64,000 nucleotides of DNA from Rhizobium leguminosarum (GTDB lineage: Bacteria; Pseudomonadota; Alphaproteobacteria; Rhizobiales; Rhizobiaceae). Of the stretch, positions 34,630 to 43,991 are shown one piece after another (positions within the stretch are counted from its first letter, which is position 1; each line of letters begins with the position of its first letter). The translations under genes and the position numbers were made by a program. A model generated the notes under the pieces. The model did not search any database and was not told the origin of the DNA. It worked only from the letters and a program-made list of their open reading frames with translations. The stretch is from contig NZ_JAGIOR010000003.1 of NCBI RefSeq assembly GCF_017876795.1, forward strand, positions 124,001 to 188,000, in the 5' to 3' direction.

Positions 34630-36165
34630 TCAGGCACTCCTGGCAAGGGCATAGGGTGCGCGGGCGATCTCCAGCGCTTGGGAAAGGCGCATGCGGCACC
34701 GGTCGGCAGCGACGAGCTTCAGCGGAAAATCGGTGCGGGCATGGGCGCCGCGCGATTCCATCCGCAGGTTGGCAAAGACCGCGATCAGCAAAGCGACGAT
34801 GGCGGGATCGGCGGCAGGGCCGTCGCCTTCGGCAAGCGGCAGCAATGCGGCGATCGCGCCCTCAAGGGCGCCGGCATTGCGCAGCACGCCGAGATGTCGC
34901 GCGACGATCGGCCGGACGAGTGCTGCATCGGCCGGCGCCGGCAGTCTATCGGCAAAGATGGTGCCGGCAGCGCGCGCCGGCATGGTCGAGATGTCGCGCG
35001 CCGCCCGCATGCCCATCACCGCCGCCTCAAGCAGCGAATTGCTGGCAAGCCGGTTTGCGCCATGCAGGCCGGTCGAGGCCGCCTCTCCGGCGACCCAGAG
35101 ACCGGGCACCGAGCTGCGGCCATTGGCATCGGTGGCGACACCGCCCATGTGATAGTGAACGGCCGGGCGCACCGGAATGAGGTCTTTCGCCGGATCGATG
35201 CCGGCCTCGCCGCAAAGGGTCGAGATGACAGGAAAGCGTGCAGCAAACCGGCTGCCGAGCGCATCGCGGGCATCGAGGAAGACCCTGCCGCCACGTGCGA
35301 TTTCGGCGCTGATGGCGCGCGCCACCACGTCGCGCGGGGCAAGCTCGGCGCCTGAAATGCGGGCCATGAACCGGTCGCCGCATTCGTTGACGAGCACGGC
35401 CCCCTCGCCGCGCACCGCCTCACTGACGAGCGCCAAGGGCCTGCGGCTGGAATTGAGCGCCGTCGGATGGAACTGGACGAATTCCATATCGGCGAGATCT
35501 GCACCTGCCCTTGCCGCCAGCGCGATGCCCTGGCCGAAATTGCCCATCGGATTGGTGGTCGCGTCGTAAAGCCCACCGATGCCGCCAGTGGCGAGCACCA
35601 GCTTCGACGTCGGCAGGATGGCAGCCCCCTTCGCGGTGGCGCAGAGCAGGCCGGCGACGTGCTCGCCGTCTATCAAAATCCGCCGCGCCTCGAAGCCTTC
35701 GAGCACGGTGATGGCCGGCGTCTGCATCACCACCCGCACCAGCGCGGCGACGATCGCCGCACCCGAGCCGTCGCCTTCGGCATGGACGATGCGGCGGCGG
35801 CTATGGGCTGCCTCCAGCCCGAGTGAGAGTTCGCCGGCGGCATTCCTGTCGAAACGCACACCGGCTTGCTCCAGCGCGGCAATTGCTGCCGGAGCTTCGG
35901 CAATAATGCCGGCGGCAACGGCCGGATCACAGAGCCCGTCGGCGGCGGCAAGCGTGTCGTCAAGATGCAGCGCCGCGCTATCGTCAGCGCCGACGCTGGC
36001 GGCGATGCCGCCCTGTGCCCAGGCGCTCGATGTTTCCACGCCGAGTGCGGCGCGGCTGACGATGACCGATGGTTCAGGTGCCAGCGTCAGCGCGGTCATC
36101 AGCCCGGCAAGGCCGCTGCCGACAATGACCGTGCGTCCGGCATGATGGTCTAAAACCTCGCTCAT
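34630..36165 (-). CDS. nadB: L-aspartate oxidase
   Basis: About 511 residues, FAD-dependent, making iminoaspartate for NAD synthesis. The N-terminal dinucleotide fold is [16 protein letters not shown]. Further motifs are [74 protein letters not shown] and [13 protein letters not shown]. The ATG at 36165 overlaps the nadA stop at 36162 (ATGA). Sequence further upstream in the same frame is nadA in another phase. No missing residues are noticed. Confidence 0.95.
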   Translation of the reverse strand: MSEVLDHHAGRTVIVGSGLAGLMTALTLAPEPSVIVSRAALGVETSSAWAQGGIAASVGADDSAALHLDDTLAAADGLCDPAVAAGIIAEAPAAIAALEQAGVRFDRNAAGELSLGLEAAHSRRRIVHAEGDGSGAAIVAALVRVVMQTPAITVLEGFEARRILIDGEHVAGLLCATAKGAAILPTSKLVLATGGIGGLYDATTNPMGNFGQGIALAARAGADLADMEFVQFHPTALNSSRRPLALVSEAVRGEGAVLVNECGDRFMARISGAELAPRDVVARAISAEIARGGRVFLDARDALGSRFAARFPVISTLCGEAGIDPAKDLIPVRPAVHYHMGGVATDANGRSSVPGLWVAGEAASTGLHGANRLASNSLLEAAVMGMRAARDISTMPARAAGTIFADRLPAPADAALVRPIVARHLGVLRNAGALEGAIAALLPLAEGDGPAADPAIVALLIAVFANLRMESRGAHARTDFPLKLVAADRCRMRLSQALEIARAPYALARSA

Positions 36166-37133
36166 ATCGCCAGCATCCTCTCGACGGCGCGGCGCGCAGC
36201 AACCGCGATCGCCGGATCGACCGTCACCTCGTGGCGGTTTTCCTCGAGGGCGGCGCGGATATTGCCTAGCGTGATCCGCTTCATATGCGGGCAGAGATTG
36301 CAGGGGCGAATGAATTCGACATCGGGATGATGCACGGCGACATTGTCGCTCATCGAGCATTCGGTGAGCAGCACGACGCGCGCCGGCTTTCGGTTACTGA
36401 CATAGTCCGACATGACCGCGGTCGAGCCGGCAAAATCCGCTTCCGCCACGACCTCGGGCGGGCATTCCGGATGGGCGAGCACCGTCACGCCGGGATGGTT
36501 TTCGCGCAATTGGCGCACGTCTTCTGCAGTGAAGAGTTCATGCACCTCGCAATGGCCGTGCCAGGCGATGATCTCGACGTCGGTCTCGCGGGCGATATTG
36601 CGCGCCAGATATTCGTCCGGGATCATCAGCACCTTCGGCACGCCGAGCGATTCCACCACCTGTTTGGCATTGCCCGAGGTGCAGCAGATATCGGAGGCGG
36701 CCTTCACCGCGGCAGAGGTGTTGACATAAGTGATGATGGGCACGCCGGGATGGGCCTGGCGCAGGAGGGCGATATCCTCCGGCGTAATCGAATCCGCCAA
36801 CGAACAGCCGGCGCCGAGATCCGGGATCAGTACGGTTTTCTCGGGGTTCAGAAGCTTGGCCGTCTCGGCCATGAAATGCACGCCGGCCAGCACGATCACG
36901 TCGGCATCGACCTCGATCGCCTTGCGGGCGAGTGCCAGGCTGTCGCCGACGATATCGGCCACACCGTGGAAGATCTCCGGGGTCTGATAGTTGTGCGCCA
37001 GAATGACGGCGTTGCGGCGGCGCTTAAGCTCGAGGATGGCGTCGACGTCGTTTTCGAAGGTCATCCATTCGGCTTTGGGAATGACGCGGCTGACGCGCTG
37101 GTAGAGCGAGGATGCGGAAACAGGGTGGTTCAT
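36162..37133 (-). CDS. nadA: Quinolinate synthase A
   Basis: A 323-residue iron-sulfur enzyme condensing iminoaspartate with dihydroxyacetone phosphate. Visible motifs are [37 protein letters not shown] with the first cluster Cys, [12 protein letters not shown], and ECSMSDNVA and [13 protein letters not shown] with the last Cys ligands. It is the first gene of nadABC. Two NadQ-type palindromes lie immediately upstream (37149-37165 and 37183-37199), so transcription is probably repressed when NAD or its precursors are plentiful. Confidence 0.95.
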   Translation of the reverse strand: MNHPVSASSLYQRVSRVIPKAEWMTFENDVDAILELKRRRNAVILAHNYQTPEIFHGVADIVGDSLALARKAIEVDADVIVLAGVHFMAETAKLLNPEKTVLIPDLGAGCSLADSITPEDIALLRQAHPGVPIITYVNTSAAVKAASDICCTSGNAKQVVESLGVPKVLMIPDEYLARNIARETDVEIIAWHGHCEVHELFTAEDVRQLRENHPGVTVLAHPECPPEVVAEADFAGSTAVMSDYVSNRKPARVVLLTECSMSDNVAVHHPDVEFIRPCNLCPHMKRITLGNIRAALEENRHEVTVDPAIAVAARRAVERMLAI

Positions 37134-37148
37134 GACCGGCTCCTAATT

Positions 37149-37165
37149 ATGCTCCAGTTGAGCAT
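37149..37165. promoter_or_regulatory. NadQ operator candidate, copy 1
   Basis: ATGCTCCAGTTGAGCAT has perfect 6-base inverted arms (ATGCTC / GAGCAT) around 5 bases. It lies 16 bases before the nadA ATG. The same motif recurs at 37183-37199. Position between nadQ and nadA supports a regulator-binding site. Confidence 0.8.
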
Positions 37166-37182
37166 ATCATAGGTAAATAGAT

Positions 37183-37199
37183 ATTCTCACGATGAGCAT
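37183..37199. promoter_or_regulatory. NadQ operator candidate, copy 2
   Basis: ATTCTCACGATGAGCAT repeats copy 1 with one change in the left arm (ATTCTC for ATGCTC) and the same 5-base spacer. Centre-to-centre distance to copy 1 is 34 bases, close to three helical turns, so two dimers could sit on one face of the DNA. Confidence 0.75.
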
Positions 37200-37202
37200 A
37201 TG

Positions 37203-38132
37203 TCAATTGCGGGAGAGCGGTAATTTCGTTCCGGCCAGCGCGCGTTCTTCGAGCACCGTGTGGTGGAAGCGGAAGAGCTTGGCTGGCCGGCCGCCGGTTT
37301 CACTTTCCGTGCCGCCGGTCTCCTCGACCAGTTCCTGCTGTTCGATCAGTCGGCGGAAGTTCTGCTTGTGCAGCGTCAGACCGGCCAAGGCCTCGATGGT
37401 GCGCTGGAGCCTCAAGAGCGTAAAACTCTCCGGCATCAGTTCGAAGACGACGGGGCGGTATTTGATCTTGGCGCGCAGCCTGGCGATCCCGGTCGCCAGA
37501 ATGCGGCGGTGATCGGCAAACATCGCCCGGCCGAGATTGGCTTCGCCAGCACATCCGGCTTCGGAAACGAGCCCGGCTTCATAGAGCAGTTCGTAGCGCT
37601 GCAAGGCCAGATCCTCATTCCAGCCGCCGCCGTCGAGGCCGAAGGTGAAATCGGCCCGGCGATGGCGATGGTCGCGCCGGGCCGGATCGGCATCGGCCCA
37701 GATCTTTAGACGCGCCATGATCTCGTCAAGCACGACTGGGCGGCCCTGCCGATGGTCTTCCCAGGGGAAATATTCATACCAGCCATGCCATCCCGGCCGG
37801 CCGGCGCCCGACTGCTCGTTGACGAGGCCGAGATAGCTGATCGAGATCGTCCGCCCGCCCGGGATGTCGTTGTTCCGGTCGCGGTCGGCGAAGGTATAGA
37901 GCTGTTCGAGATAGCCAACGGGATGTTCCGTCTGCTCCTGCACCCATTCGCGCAGGCCCGATTGCAGGGTGCGATGTCCCATTTCGAAAGGGCCTGATGG
38001 TAGCGCATTGCCGGAGCGGATGGTCATCACGCGCGGCTCGTCCCCCGTCACCGCGACGAGCACCGCAATCAATTCCGCATGCGCAAAGCCGATCGTCACA
38101 GGGGACCGAATACTCCGTTCCGAATGGGTCAT
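37203..38132 (-). CDS. nadQ: NadQ-type NUDIX-related regulator of NAD synthesis
   Basis: About 309 residues from the ATG at 38132 (MTHSERSIRSPVTIGFAHAE). The N-terminal half is NUDIX-like but without the catalytic box (MTIRSGNALPSGPFEMGHRT, QLYTFADRDRNND). The C-terminal half is a winged helix (LQRTIEALAGLTLHKQNFRR, LVEETGG, PAKLFRFHHTVLEER). This matches the COG4111 regulator predicted for nadABC in alphaproteobacteria. A longer frame to 38258 exists, but the added part is unlike the family. It lies directly upstream of nadABC on the same strand. Confidence 0.82.
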   Translation of the reverse strand: MTHSERSIRSPVTIGFAHAELIAVLVAVTGDEPRVMTIRSGNALPSGPFEMGHRTLQSGLREWVQEQTEHPVGYLEQLYTFADRDRNNDIPGGRTISISYLGLVNEQSGAGRPGWHGWYEYFPWEDHRQGRPVVLDEIMARLKIWADADPARRDHRHRRADFTFGLDGGGWNEDLALQRYELLYEAGLVSEAGCAGEANLGRAMFADHRRILATGIARLRAKIKYRPVVFELMPESFTLLRLQRTIEALAGLTLHKQNFRRLIEQQELVEETGGTESETGGRPAKLFRFHHTVLEERALAGTKLPLSRN

Positions 38133-38297
38133 TCCTGACACAGGCCGGGACGGAAGCCAATGGAGCGGAAGCGACTTCGCGGCGCTTCCCACATCATCGA
38201 GGCAATATGGCGCGTTGCCGCTTGCTTCTGGCGAAGATGCCTTTCGCTGACCGCTCAAGGCGTTCGTCGCTGGCGCTCAAGCGACGGATATCTACCT

Positions 38298-39110
38298 TCA
38301 TCTATTTCCCGTCTCGCCGGCCAGCCCATTCAGGAAAATCTTCAGCTCCGCTTCGTCGATACCAACGAGATGGCGTTTCTCCGGATAGGCGCCGGTCCGG
38401 ACGTCCTCGGCGAATTCCGTGAAGGCGGCGATGCGATCGCGCTGCAGCCGATCGTGTTCGGCGGCGAAGTCGCGATAGATCTTGGCATGGCGGGGATAGT
38501 GGTCGCGATTGGCGCCGAGCACGTCGTCGGCGAAGAGATATTGGGCGTCGCAGCCGCTGCCGGCGCCCATGGAGATCATCAGCATCGAGGTGTTGCCGCT
38601 GATGGCGGCAGCGACGTCGCCCGGCACGACTTCGATTTCGGCGGCGAAGGCGCCGGCCTCTTCCAGTGCCTTGGTCTGCCGCCAGATCTCGGCCGCGCTT
38701 GCCGCCGTCTTGCCGACGGCGCGGAAACCGCCGGTCCAGGTCGCCTTCGACGGGATCAGCCCGAGATGGCCGCAGACCGGAATGCCCTCGTCGCGCATGC
38801 GTCGGATCGTCTGCAGGCTGGCGGCGCAATAGACCGCATCGCCGCCGACCTTCAGCGCGGCAAAGGCGGCACGCAGATAATCTTCGGCCGAGACAAGATC
38901 GCCATATTCGAGCCCCGGAATGGCAAAGGGGGTGGGAGCGATTTCGCGAAAGACCGGGCCGAGCAGCGAGGGAGGCACGGAGACGATGTCGATGCCCGCC
39001 TTTTCGGCAGCTTCCGCCTCCGCCAGCGAGGTGACGCGCAGCATGGTGAGCTGGCGCTTGCCCTTTTCGGCGAGCAGATCGGCGACGGTCGCGCGCTTAT
39101 GTTTCTTCAT
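38298..39110 (-). CDS. PanB-family ketopantoate hydroxymethyltransferase, divergent paralog
   Basis: A 270-residue TIM-barrel protein of the PanB family: IPVCGHLGLIPSKATWTGGF and LEEAGAFAAEIEVVPGDVA, then SMGAGSGCDAQYLFADDVLG, resembling the PanB core. Several canonical PanB positions differ (the usual LTAYDYPTA start reads LRVTSLAEAEAAEKAG), so the substrate may not be ketoisovalerate. It lies just downstream of the mocF-like reductase on the same strand and may belong to that catabolic operon. panC is not adjacent. The ATG at 39110 is preferred to a TTG. Confidence 0.75.
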   Translation of the reverse strand: MKKHKRATVADLLAEKGKRQLTMLRVTSLAEAEAAEKAGIDIVSVPPSLLGPVFREIAPTPFAIPGLEYGDLVSAEDYLRAAFAALKVGGDAVYCAASLQTIRRMRDEGIPVCGHLGLIPSKATWTGGFRAVGKTAASAAEIWRQTKALEEAGAFAAEIEVVPGDVAAAISGNTSMLMISMGAGSGCDAQYLFADDVLGANRDHYPRHAKIYRDFAAEHDRLQRDRIAAFTEFAEDVRTGAYPEKRHLVGIDEAELKIFLNGLAGETGNR

Positions 39111-39139
39111 CGTCAATTCCTTAGAAAATATCGGGCGGC

Positions 39140-40366
39140 TCAGGCGGCCAAGAGGGACTTCAGTTTGATGTCGCTGGCTGCGAGCGCTGCCGGGTCCGGA
39201 TGGGCGCGCGCGGCAATCAGCATTTCGGCGAGGCGGATGTCGCGCGCCACCGCATTGCCCGGCCCGACGCCGCTTGCGGCGATCAACCGTCCGTCGGCGT
39301 CGAGATGGAAAAGAATGAAGGCGCCTGCGCCGAGGTCGCGGCGCTGATGCGTGGCAGCATCGTCGGCAAGGCCTGATATCTGCAGCGTCATGTCATATTG
39401 GTCCGACCAGAACCACGGCACCGATGAAACGGCTTCATCGAGGCCGAGCATGTTGGCCGCGGCCAATGTGCCCTGCTCCTGGGCGTTGCGCCAGGATTCG
39501 AGCCGCACCCGCCGGCCGCCATAGATCGGCAGCGGAAAGGAGCAGCAGTCGCCGGCTGCAAAAACATCAGGGGCGGATGTCTGGAGGTAGGTGTCGACGG
39601 CAATGCCGTTTTCGATCGTGAGCCCGGCGCTTTCGGCGATCTCGATATTCGGCCGCGCGCCGATGCCGACAAGGGCGAGATCGGCTTCGATCACCTCGCC
39701 GCCCGACAATCTGATCACGGCTTTTCCGCTTTCCTCGGTTAGCGCTGTGATCGAGACACCGCAGCGGATATCGACGCCCTCGGCGCGGTGGCGCTCGGTC
39801 AGGAGGTGAGCGATCTCCTCCGGCACGCCGCGCTTCAGCACGCGTTCCAGCCCCTCGATGACGGTGACCTCGGCGCCGAGGCGGCGCGCCGTTGCTGCAA
39901 GTTCCAGTCCGATGAAGCCGCCGCCGATGATGGCGATATGCTTGCCAGGCTTCATCACATTGCGCAGTGCCGCCGCATCGTGATGGGTTCGCAGAGAGCG
40001 AATATGGCTGCTGCCTTCCGGGGCGCCGGGGAAAGAACGCGCGGCTGCGCCCGTCGCCAGCAGAAGCTTGTCGTAGGAGAGCGACGTCCCGTCCGAAAGC
40101 GTCACGCTCTTGGATGCCGTGTCGAGATCCCTCGCCTCCAGGCCGGTCAGCAGCCGGATGCCGTTCTCCGCGTATTTTTCCACCGCGGCGATGAATTTTG
40201 GACCGCTGGCATCGGCAGAACCCGCCTTCGAAAGCGGCGGCCGTTCATAGGGATGGAGGGGTTCGGCTCCAACAAGCGTTATCTCGTCGTCAAAACCTTT
40301 TTCCCGCAAGGCGAAGGCGGCGCGTGCACCGCATTCGCCGGCTCCCAGGATGACGAAATGAGCCAC
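39140..40366 (-). CDS. mocF: FAD-dependent ferredoxin reductase, MocF-like
   Basis: A 408-residue reductase with two dinucleotide folds: FAD at VILGAGECGARAAFAL and NAD(P)H at IAIIGGGFIGLELAATARR, plus SYDKLLLATGAAARSF and VDTYLQTSAPDVFAAGDCC. It would pass electrons from NAD(P)H to the adjacent Rieske ferredoxin. It starts at a GTG (40366) behind a GAGGGAGG ribosome site, 11 bases after the ferredoxin gene. The order desaturase-like oxygenase, ferredoxin, reductase matches the mocDEF genes known for rhizopine use. Confidence 0.82.
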   Translation of the reverse strand: MAHFVILGAGECGARAAFALREKGFDDEITLVGAEPLHPYERPPLSKAGSADASGPKFIAAVEKYAENGIRLLTGLEARDLDTASKSVTLSDGTSLSYDKLLLATGAAARSFPGAPEGSSHIRSLRTHHDAAALRNVMKPGKHIAIIGGGFIGLELAATARRLGAEVTVIEGLERVLKRGVPEEIAHLLTERHRAEGVDIRCGVSITALTEESGKAVIRLSGGEVIEADLALVGIGARPNIEIAESAGLTIENGIAVDTYLQTSAPDVFAAGDCCSFPLPIYGGRRVRLESWRNAQEQGTLAAANMLGLDEAVSSVPWFWSDQYDMTLQISGLADDAATHQRRDLGAGAFILFHLDADGRLIAASGVGPGNAVARDIRLAEMLIAARAHPDPAALAASDIKLKSLLAA

Positions 40367-40377
40367 GCCGGCCTCCC

Positions 40378-40692
40378 TCAGAGCGAGATGAAGACGGCAC
40401 CGTCTTCGATCTTGACCGGATAGATCTTGAGATTGACGCAGACCGGCGCGCCCTTGGCTTCGCCCGTCTTGTAGTTGAAGCGGCCATTATGTTTCGGACA
40501 TTCGATGATCTCATCCATCACCAAGCCGTCGGCGAGATGGATATGTTCATGCGTGCAAAGCCCGTCGGTCGCGAAGAATTTGTCGTCCGGGCTGCGGTAG
40601 ACCGCGAAGGTGCGCCCGTCATGATCGAAGCGGATGACATCCTCTTCGTCGATCTCGTCCTTGCCGCAGACCTCGACCCAATTTCCGCTCAT
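40378..40692 (-). CDS. mocE: Rieske [2Fe-2S] ferredoxin, MocE-like
   Basis: A 104-residue soluble Rieske protein with the cluster ligands CTHEH and ECPKHNG (C-x-H and C-x2-H) separated by 17 residues. It carries electrons between the reductase on one side and the diiron desaturase-like oxygenase on the other. The ATG at 40692 follows GGAGGAAAAG. MocE of rhizopine catabolism is the closest family I recognise. Confidence 0.88.
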   Translation of the reverse strand: MSGNWVEVCGKDEIDEEDVIRFDHDGRTFAVYRSPDDKFFATDGLCTHEHIHLADGLVMDEIIECPKHNGRFNYKTGEAKGAPVCVNLKIYPVKIEDGAVFISL

Positions 40693-40713
40693 CTTTTCCT
40701 CCGTTGATTGTGA

Positions 40714-41802
40714 TTATTGTGCGGCCGGAGCCAACTCGCCGTGGAATTCCTCGCGATAGGGCCGCGCGGTTGCCGGCAGTTCCCGCTTCAGGAAATAATC
40801 CTCGTTGCGCAGCTGGCGCAGGAAGGCCGGGATCATCTCGCGGTATCCAGACCAGATCGACGGGTTGGGCGCCGGCAGGTCATGCTTGATCATCGCGTGC
40901 AGCTGGGGCAGCGCGTGGTAGGGCACCATCGGAAACATGTGATGTTCGACGTGGTAGTTCATGTTCCAGTAGATGAAGCGGCTGATCGGGTTCATATAGA
41001 CCGTGCGGCTGTTCAGCCGATGGTCTATGACATTGTCGGCAAGGCCGCCATGCTGCAGCAGGCCGGTCAGCACATGGTGCCAGGCGCCGTAGAGGCGCGG
41101 CAGGCCAATCAGCATCAACGGCAGGATCGAACCCATGGCGATCGCAACTGCGATCGTGGCGAGATAGATCGCCAGCCAGATGCGGGCGATGCGGATCGCC
41201 TTCGGCTGTTCCATCTCCGGAATGAAAGTCTTTTCCGCCGCGCTGACGATGCCGCAGGCGTTGCGCAGCATGTCGATCAGCGCGTGCCAGACGTCGAGGA
41301 TGCCGAAGAAATTGAGGACCACCCGGAATAGATCGGGCGGCCGCATGACGGCGATTTCGGGATCGCGGCCGACGATGACGGTATCGGTGTGATGGCGCGC
41401 ATGGCTCCAGCGCCAGGTGACCGGATTGCGCATGATCATGAAGCAGGCGATCTGGTAGACGGCATCGTTCATCCAGCGCGTCTTGAAGGCGGTGCCGTGA
41501 CCGCATTCGTGCCAGCGGCTGTCGGAAGCCGAGCCGTAGAGCACGCCATAGGCGAGGAAGAAGGGGAGCGCGACCCACGAGCCCCAGAAATAGACGCCGA
41601 GCCCGGCAAGAACCGCCATGCTGCCGAGCCAGATGACCGTGTCACGGATCGCCGGCGCATCAGAGCGCTGCATCAGCGCCTTCATCTCCTTGCGCGCAAC
41701 GTCGGTGTGATACCATTCGGCAGCCGCCAGCCCCGTCTCGACGGCGGTGCGGCCGCTTTCGCCGAGCAGGTCGTAGTCACGTTTCCTTGTCTGGGTCGCC
41801 AT
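40714..41802 (-). CDS. mocD: Fatty-acid-desaturase-type diiron oxygenase, MocD-like
   Basis: A 362-residue membrane enzyme with the three histidine boxes of the desaturase family: HECGH, HARHH and HVEHH. Hydrophobic segments (VIWLGSMAVLAGLGVYFWGS and WLAIYLATIAVAIAMGS) give membrane spans. MocD in rhizobia takes part in use of 3-O-methyl-scyllo-inosamine, presumably by oxidative demethylation. ATGs at 41805 and 41802 both follow GGGAGGCGG; 41802 has better spacing. It is divergent from a LacI regulator. Confidence 0.84.
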   Translation of the reverse strand: MATQTRKRDYDLLGESGRTAVETGLAAAEWYHTDVARKEMKALMQRSDAPAIRDTVIWLGSMAVLAGLGVYFWGSWVALPFFLAYGVLYGSASDSRWHECGHGTAFKTRWMNDAVYQIACFMIMRNPVTWRWSHARHHTDTVIVGRDPEIAVMRPPDLFRVVLNFFGILDVWHALIDMLRNACGIVSAAEKTFIPEMEQPKAIRIARIWLAIYLATIAVAIAMGSILPLMLIGLPRLYGAWHHVLTGLLQHGGLADNVIDHRLNSRTVYMNPISRFIYWNMNYHVEHHMFPMVPYHALPQLHAMIKHDLPAPNPSIWSGYREMIPAFLRQLRNEDYFLKRELPATARPYREEFHGELAPAAQ

Positions 41803-41867
41803 CATCCGCCTCCCGTTATGCTGTTGCTGGGAGGATAGGTTGACTTTGGAAGGCACTCAATGCAGGC

Positions 41868-41880
41868 TTGATGCAATCAA
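41868..41880. promoter_or_regulatory. Possible LacI-type operator in the mocD-lacI gap
   Basis: TTGATGCAATCAA has inverted arms TTGAT/ATCAA around GCA, in the 136-bp divergent region. A related AATGATTGAATC lies at about 41907. Symmetry and place fit a LacI-family site, but the short arms make chance possible. Confidence 0.4.
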
Positions 41881-41938
41881 TCAAAAGCCATCAAGAGTGG
41901 CTTGCATAAATGATTGAATCTATCAGGAACGCCCGCCC

Positions 41939-42967
41939 ATGCGCCGCCCGACAATATCCGATCTTGCCCGCGCCTCCGGCGTCAGCGTCGCCACCGTCGA
42001 CCGGGTTCTCAACGCCCGTCACCGCGTGCGGGAGGAAACGGCGCGGCGGGTCTATGACGCGGCGCAGTCGATCGGCTATCACGCCGTCGGCCTGATCCGG
42101 CAGCGCGTCTTCGAAGATCTGCCGCAATACAAGCTGGCTTTCCTGCTGCAGAAACCGACGCAGTCCTTCTACCAGAGCTTCGTGCGCGAGATCGAAACCG
42201 CAGCGCGTGCGGTGACCAGCGCCCGCATCCAGACGCAGATCGACTTTCCCTCAGCCGCGACACCGGCGGCGATTGTCGAGAAGATCAGGACGCTCGGCGC
42301 CCGCAACCAGGCCGTTGCTCTTGTCGGCCCGGATTATCCGGCGGTAACGACGGCAGTCGAGGAATTGAAGGAGCGCGGCATCCCCGTCTTCTCGCTGCTT
42401 TCCGATCTCGCCACCGGCGTGCGCGACGCCTATGTCGGCGTCAATAACCGCAAGGTCGGCCGCACCGCCGCCTGGACGATCGCGCGCACGGCGCGCAAAC
42501 CCGGCAAGGTTGCCTGTTTCGTCGGCAGCCACCGTTTCCACGGCCATGAACTGCGGGAAATCGGCTTCCGCTCCTATTTCCGCGAGAACGCACCTGAATT
42601 CGATGTCTTGGATACGCTGATCAACCTTGAGACTGCCGAAATCACCCATGAGGCGACGCTGACGCTGCTGCAGAAACATCCCGATCTGGTCGGCCTTTAT
42701 GTCTGCGGCGGCGGTATGGAAGGCGCGATCTCGGCGATCCGCGAAGAAAGTCTCGGCGGCACTATCGTCCTCGTTGTCAACGAGTTGACGCCTGACAGCA
42801 AAGCCGGGCTCGCCGACGATATCGTCGCCATGGCGATCGGCACGCCCCTGCCCGCACTGTGCAAAGAGCTGATGATGCTGATGACGAGCGCGATCGAAAA
42901 CAGCGAAACGGCCGTTCCCGGCCAGTTCTTCCTGCCCTTCGATATCCATATCTCGGAGAACATCTGA
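41939..42967 (+). CDS. LacI-family transcriptional regulator
   Basis: A 342-residue regulator. The helix-turn-helix is RRPTISDLARASGVSVATVDRVLNARHRVREE (split, residues 2-33). A periplasmic-binding-like effector domain follows (VALVGPDYPAVTTAV, RDAYVGVNNRKVGRTAAW, LVGLYVCGGGMEGAI). It is divergent from mocDEF and followed by an IolI-like isomerase, so a polyol or inositol derivative such as a rhizopine is a plausible effector. The start is close to the promoter region. Confidence 0.9.
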   Translation: MRRPTISDLARASGVSVATVDRVLNARHRVREETARRVYDAAQSIGYHAVGLIRQRVFEDLPQYKLAFLLQKPTQSFYQSFVREIETAARAVTSARIQTQIDFPSAATPAAIVEKIRTLGARNQAVALVGPDYPAVTTAVEELKERGIPVFSLLSDLATGVRDAYVGVNNRKVGRTAAWTIARTARKPGKVACFVGSHRFHGHELREIGFRSYFRENAPEFDVLDTLINLETAEITHEATLTLLQKHPDLVGLYVCGGGMEGAISAIREESLGGTIVLVVNELTPDSKAGLADDIVAMAIGTPLPALCKELMMLMTSAIENSETAVPGQFFLPFDIHISENI

Positions 42968-43131
42968 GAAAATGATGGAATTCTTTCATTTCGGCTGAAA
43001 TTCTTTCAGCAATGAGGGCGGGCGGCGGCGATGACCGATGGATTGCCACAGGAATTTCGATAGAGATTCCCAGGCCCATTCACGAGGAACTGCTCCGCTT
43101 ATGCCGCGGAGACGAGGAGGATATATCCGTC

Positions 43132-43944
43132 ATGACTTCGATCCGCTTTGCGCTCAACCATATGGCCGCGCCGTCGCTCGCAATCGATGATTTCTTCGCG
43201 CTGACAAAGTCGCTCGGCATCGGAGAGGTCGAGATCCGCAACGACCTTTCCGGCAATGCCATTCTCGACGGCACCAAACCCGAAGCGATCAAGGACGCAG
43301 CCAGCCGCCACGGTCTGACGATCATCTCGATCAACGCCCTGCAGCGCTTCAACGAGTGGAATGAAGCCCGGGCCAGGGAAGCGCAGGAACTGATCGATTA
43401 TGCCAGCGCCTGCGGCGCTAAGGCGCTGGTCCTCGTTCCGAAAAACGACGGCACCGGCTGTGCGGACGGCGAACGGCAGGCCAATCTGCGCCAGTCTCTG
43501 ACGGCGCTGAAGCCGATGCTTGAGAAAGCCGGTATCATCGGCCTCGTCGAGCCGCTCGGCTTCGAGATCTGCTCGCTGCGCTCGAAGAGCGAGGCGGCCG
43601 AGGCGATCAAGAAGCTCGGCGCGCAATCGACCTTCAAGCTCGTCCACGACACCTTCCACCATCACCTTGCCGGCGAAGCTGCGACCTTCCCGGAGCTTTC
43701 CGGCCTCGTGCACATCTCGGGCGTCAGCGATCCCGCCGTTTCCGTTGCCGATATGCGCGATTCCCATCGCGTGCTCGTCGACGGCGACGACCGGCTTGAC
43801 AATGCCGGGCAGATCAAGGGGCTGCTGCAGGCAGGCTATAAGGGTCCGTTCTCCTTCGAACCCTTTGCCGCCGAAGTTCATGCGGTCACGGACCCGGCCG
43901 GCGCGCTTCGCGCCAGCATGGAGTATCTGACAGCGTGGGTTTGA
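43132..43944 (+). CDS. TIM-barrel sugar isomerase, IolI/MocC-like
   Basis: A 270-residue xylose-isomerase-like TIM barrel: FALNHMAAPSLAIDDFF at the start, GIGEVEIRND, VEPLGFEICSLRSKSEA, FKLVHDTFHHHLAG and KGPFSFEPFAAEVHA. The Glu, Asp, His and second Glu are the usual metal ligands of this fold. IolI isomerises 2-keto-myo-inositol, and rhizopine MocC is related, which fits the neighbouring LacI regulator and MocDEF. The ATG at 43132 follows GAGGAGGATATATCC. Confidence 0.82.
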   Translation: MTSIRFALNHMAAPSLAIDDFFALTKSLGIGEVEIRNDLSGNAILDGTKPEAIKDAASRHGLTIISINALQRFNEWNEARAREAQELIDYASACGAKALVLVPKNDGTGCADGERQANLRQSLTALKPMLEKAGIIGLVEPLGFEICSLRSKSEAAEAIKKLGAQSTFKLVHDTFHHHLAGEAATFPELSGLVHISGVSDPAVSVADMRDSHRVLVDGDDRLDNAGQIKGLLQAGYKGPFSFEPFAAEVHAVTDPAGALRASMEYLTAWV

Positions 43945-43991
43945 GATTGGCGCATTCACGATCGGCCGCCGACGCGGCCGATCGTGACAAA

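Noticed and set aside
39452..39467. GTTGGCCGCGGCCAAT, one base off the parS palindrome, in the reductase gene
   Set aside because: The final base breaks the symmetry, it lies 11 kb from repABC, and the bases encode ordinary Leu-Ala-Ala residues of the reductase, so chance similarity is more likely.
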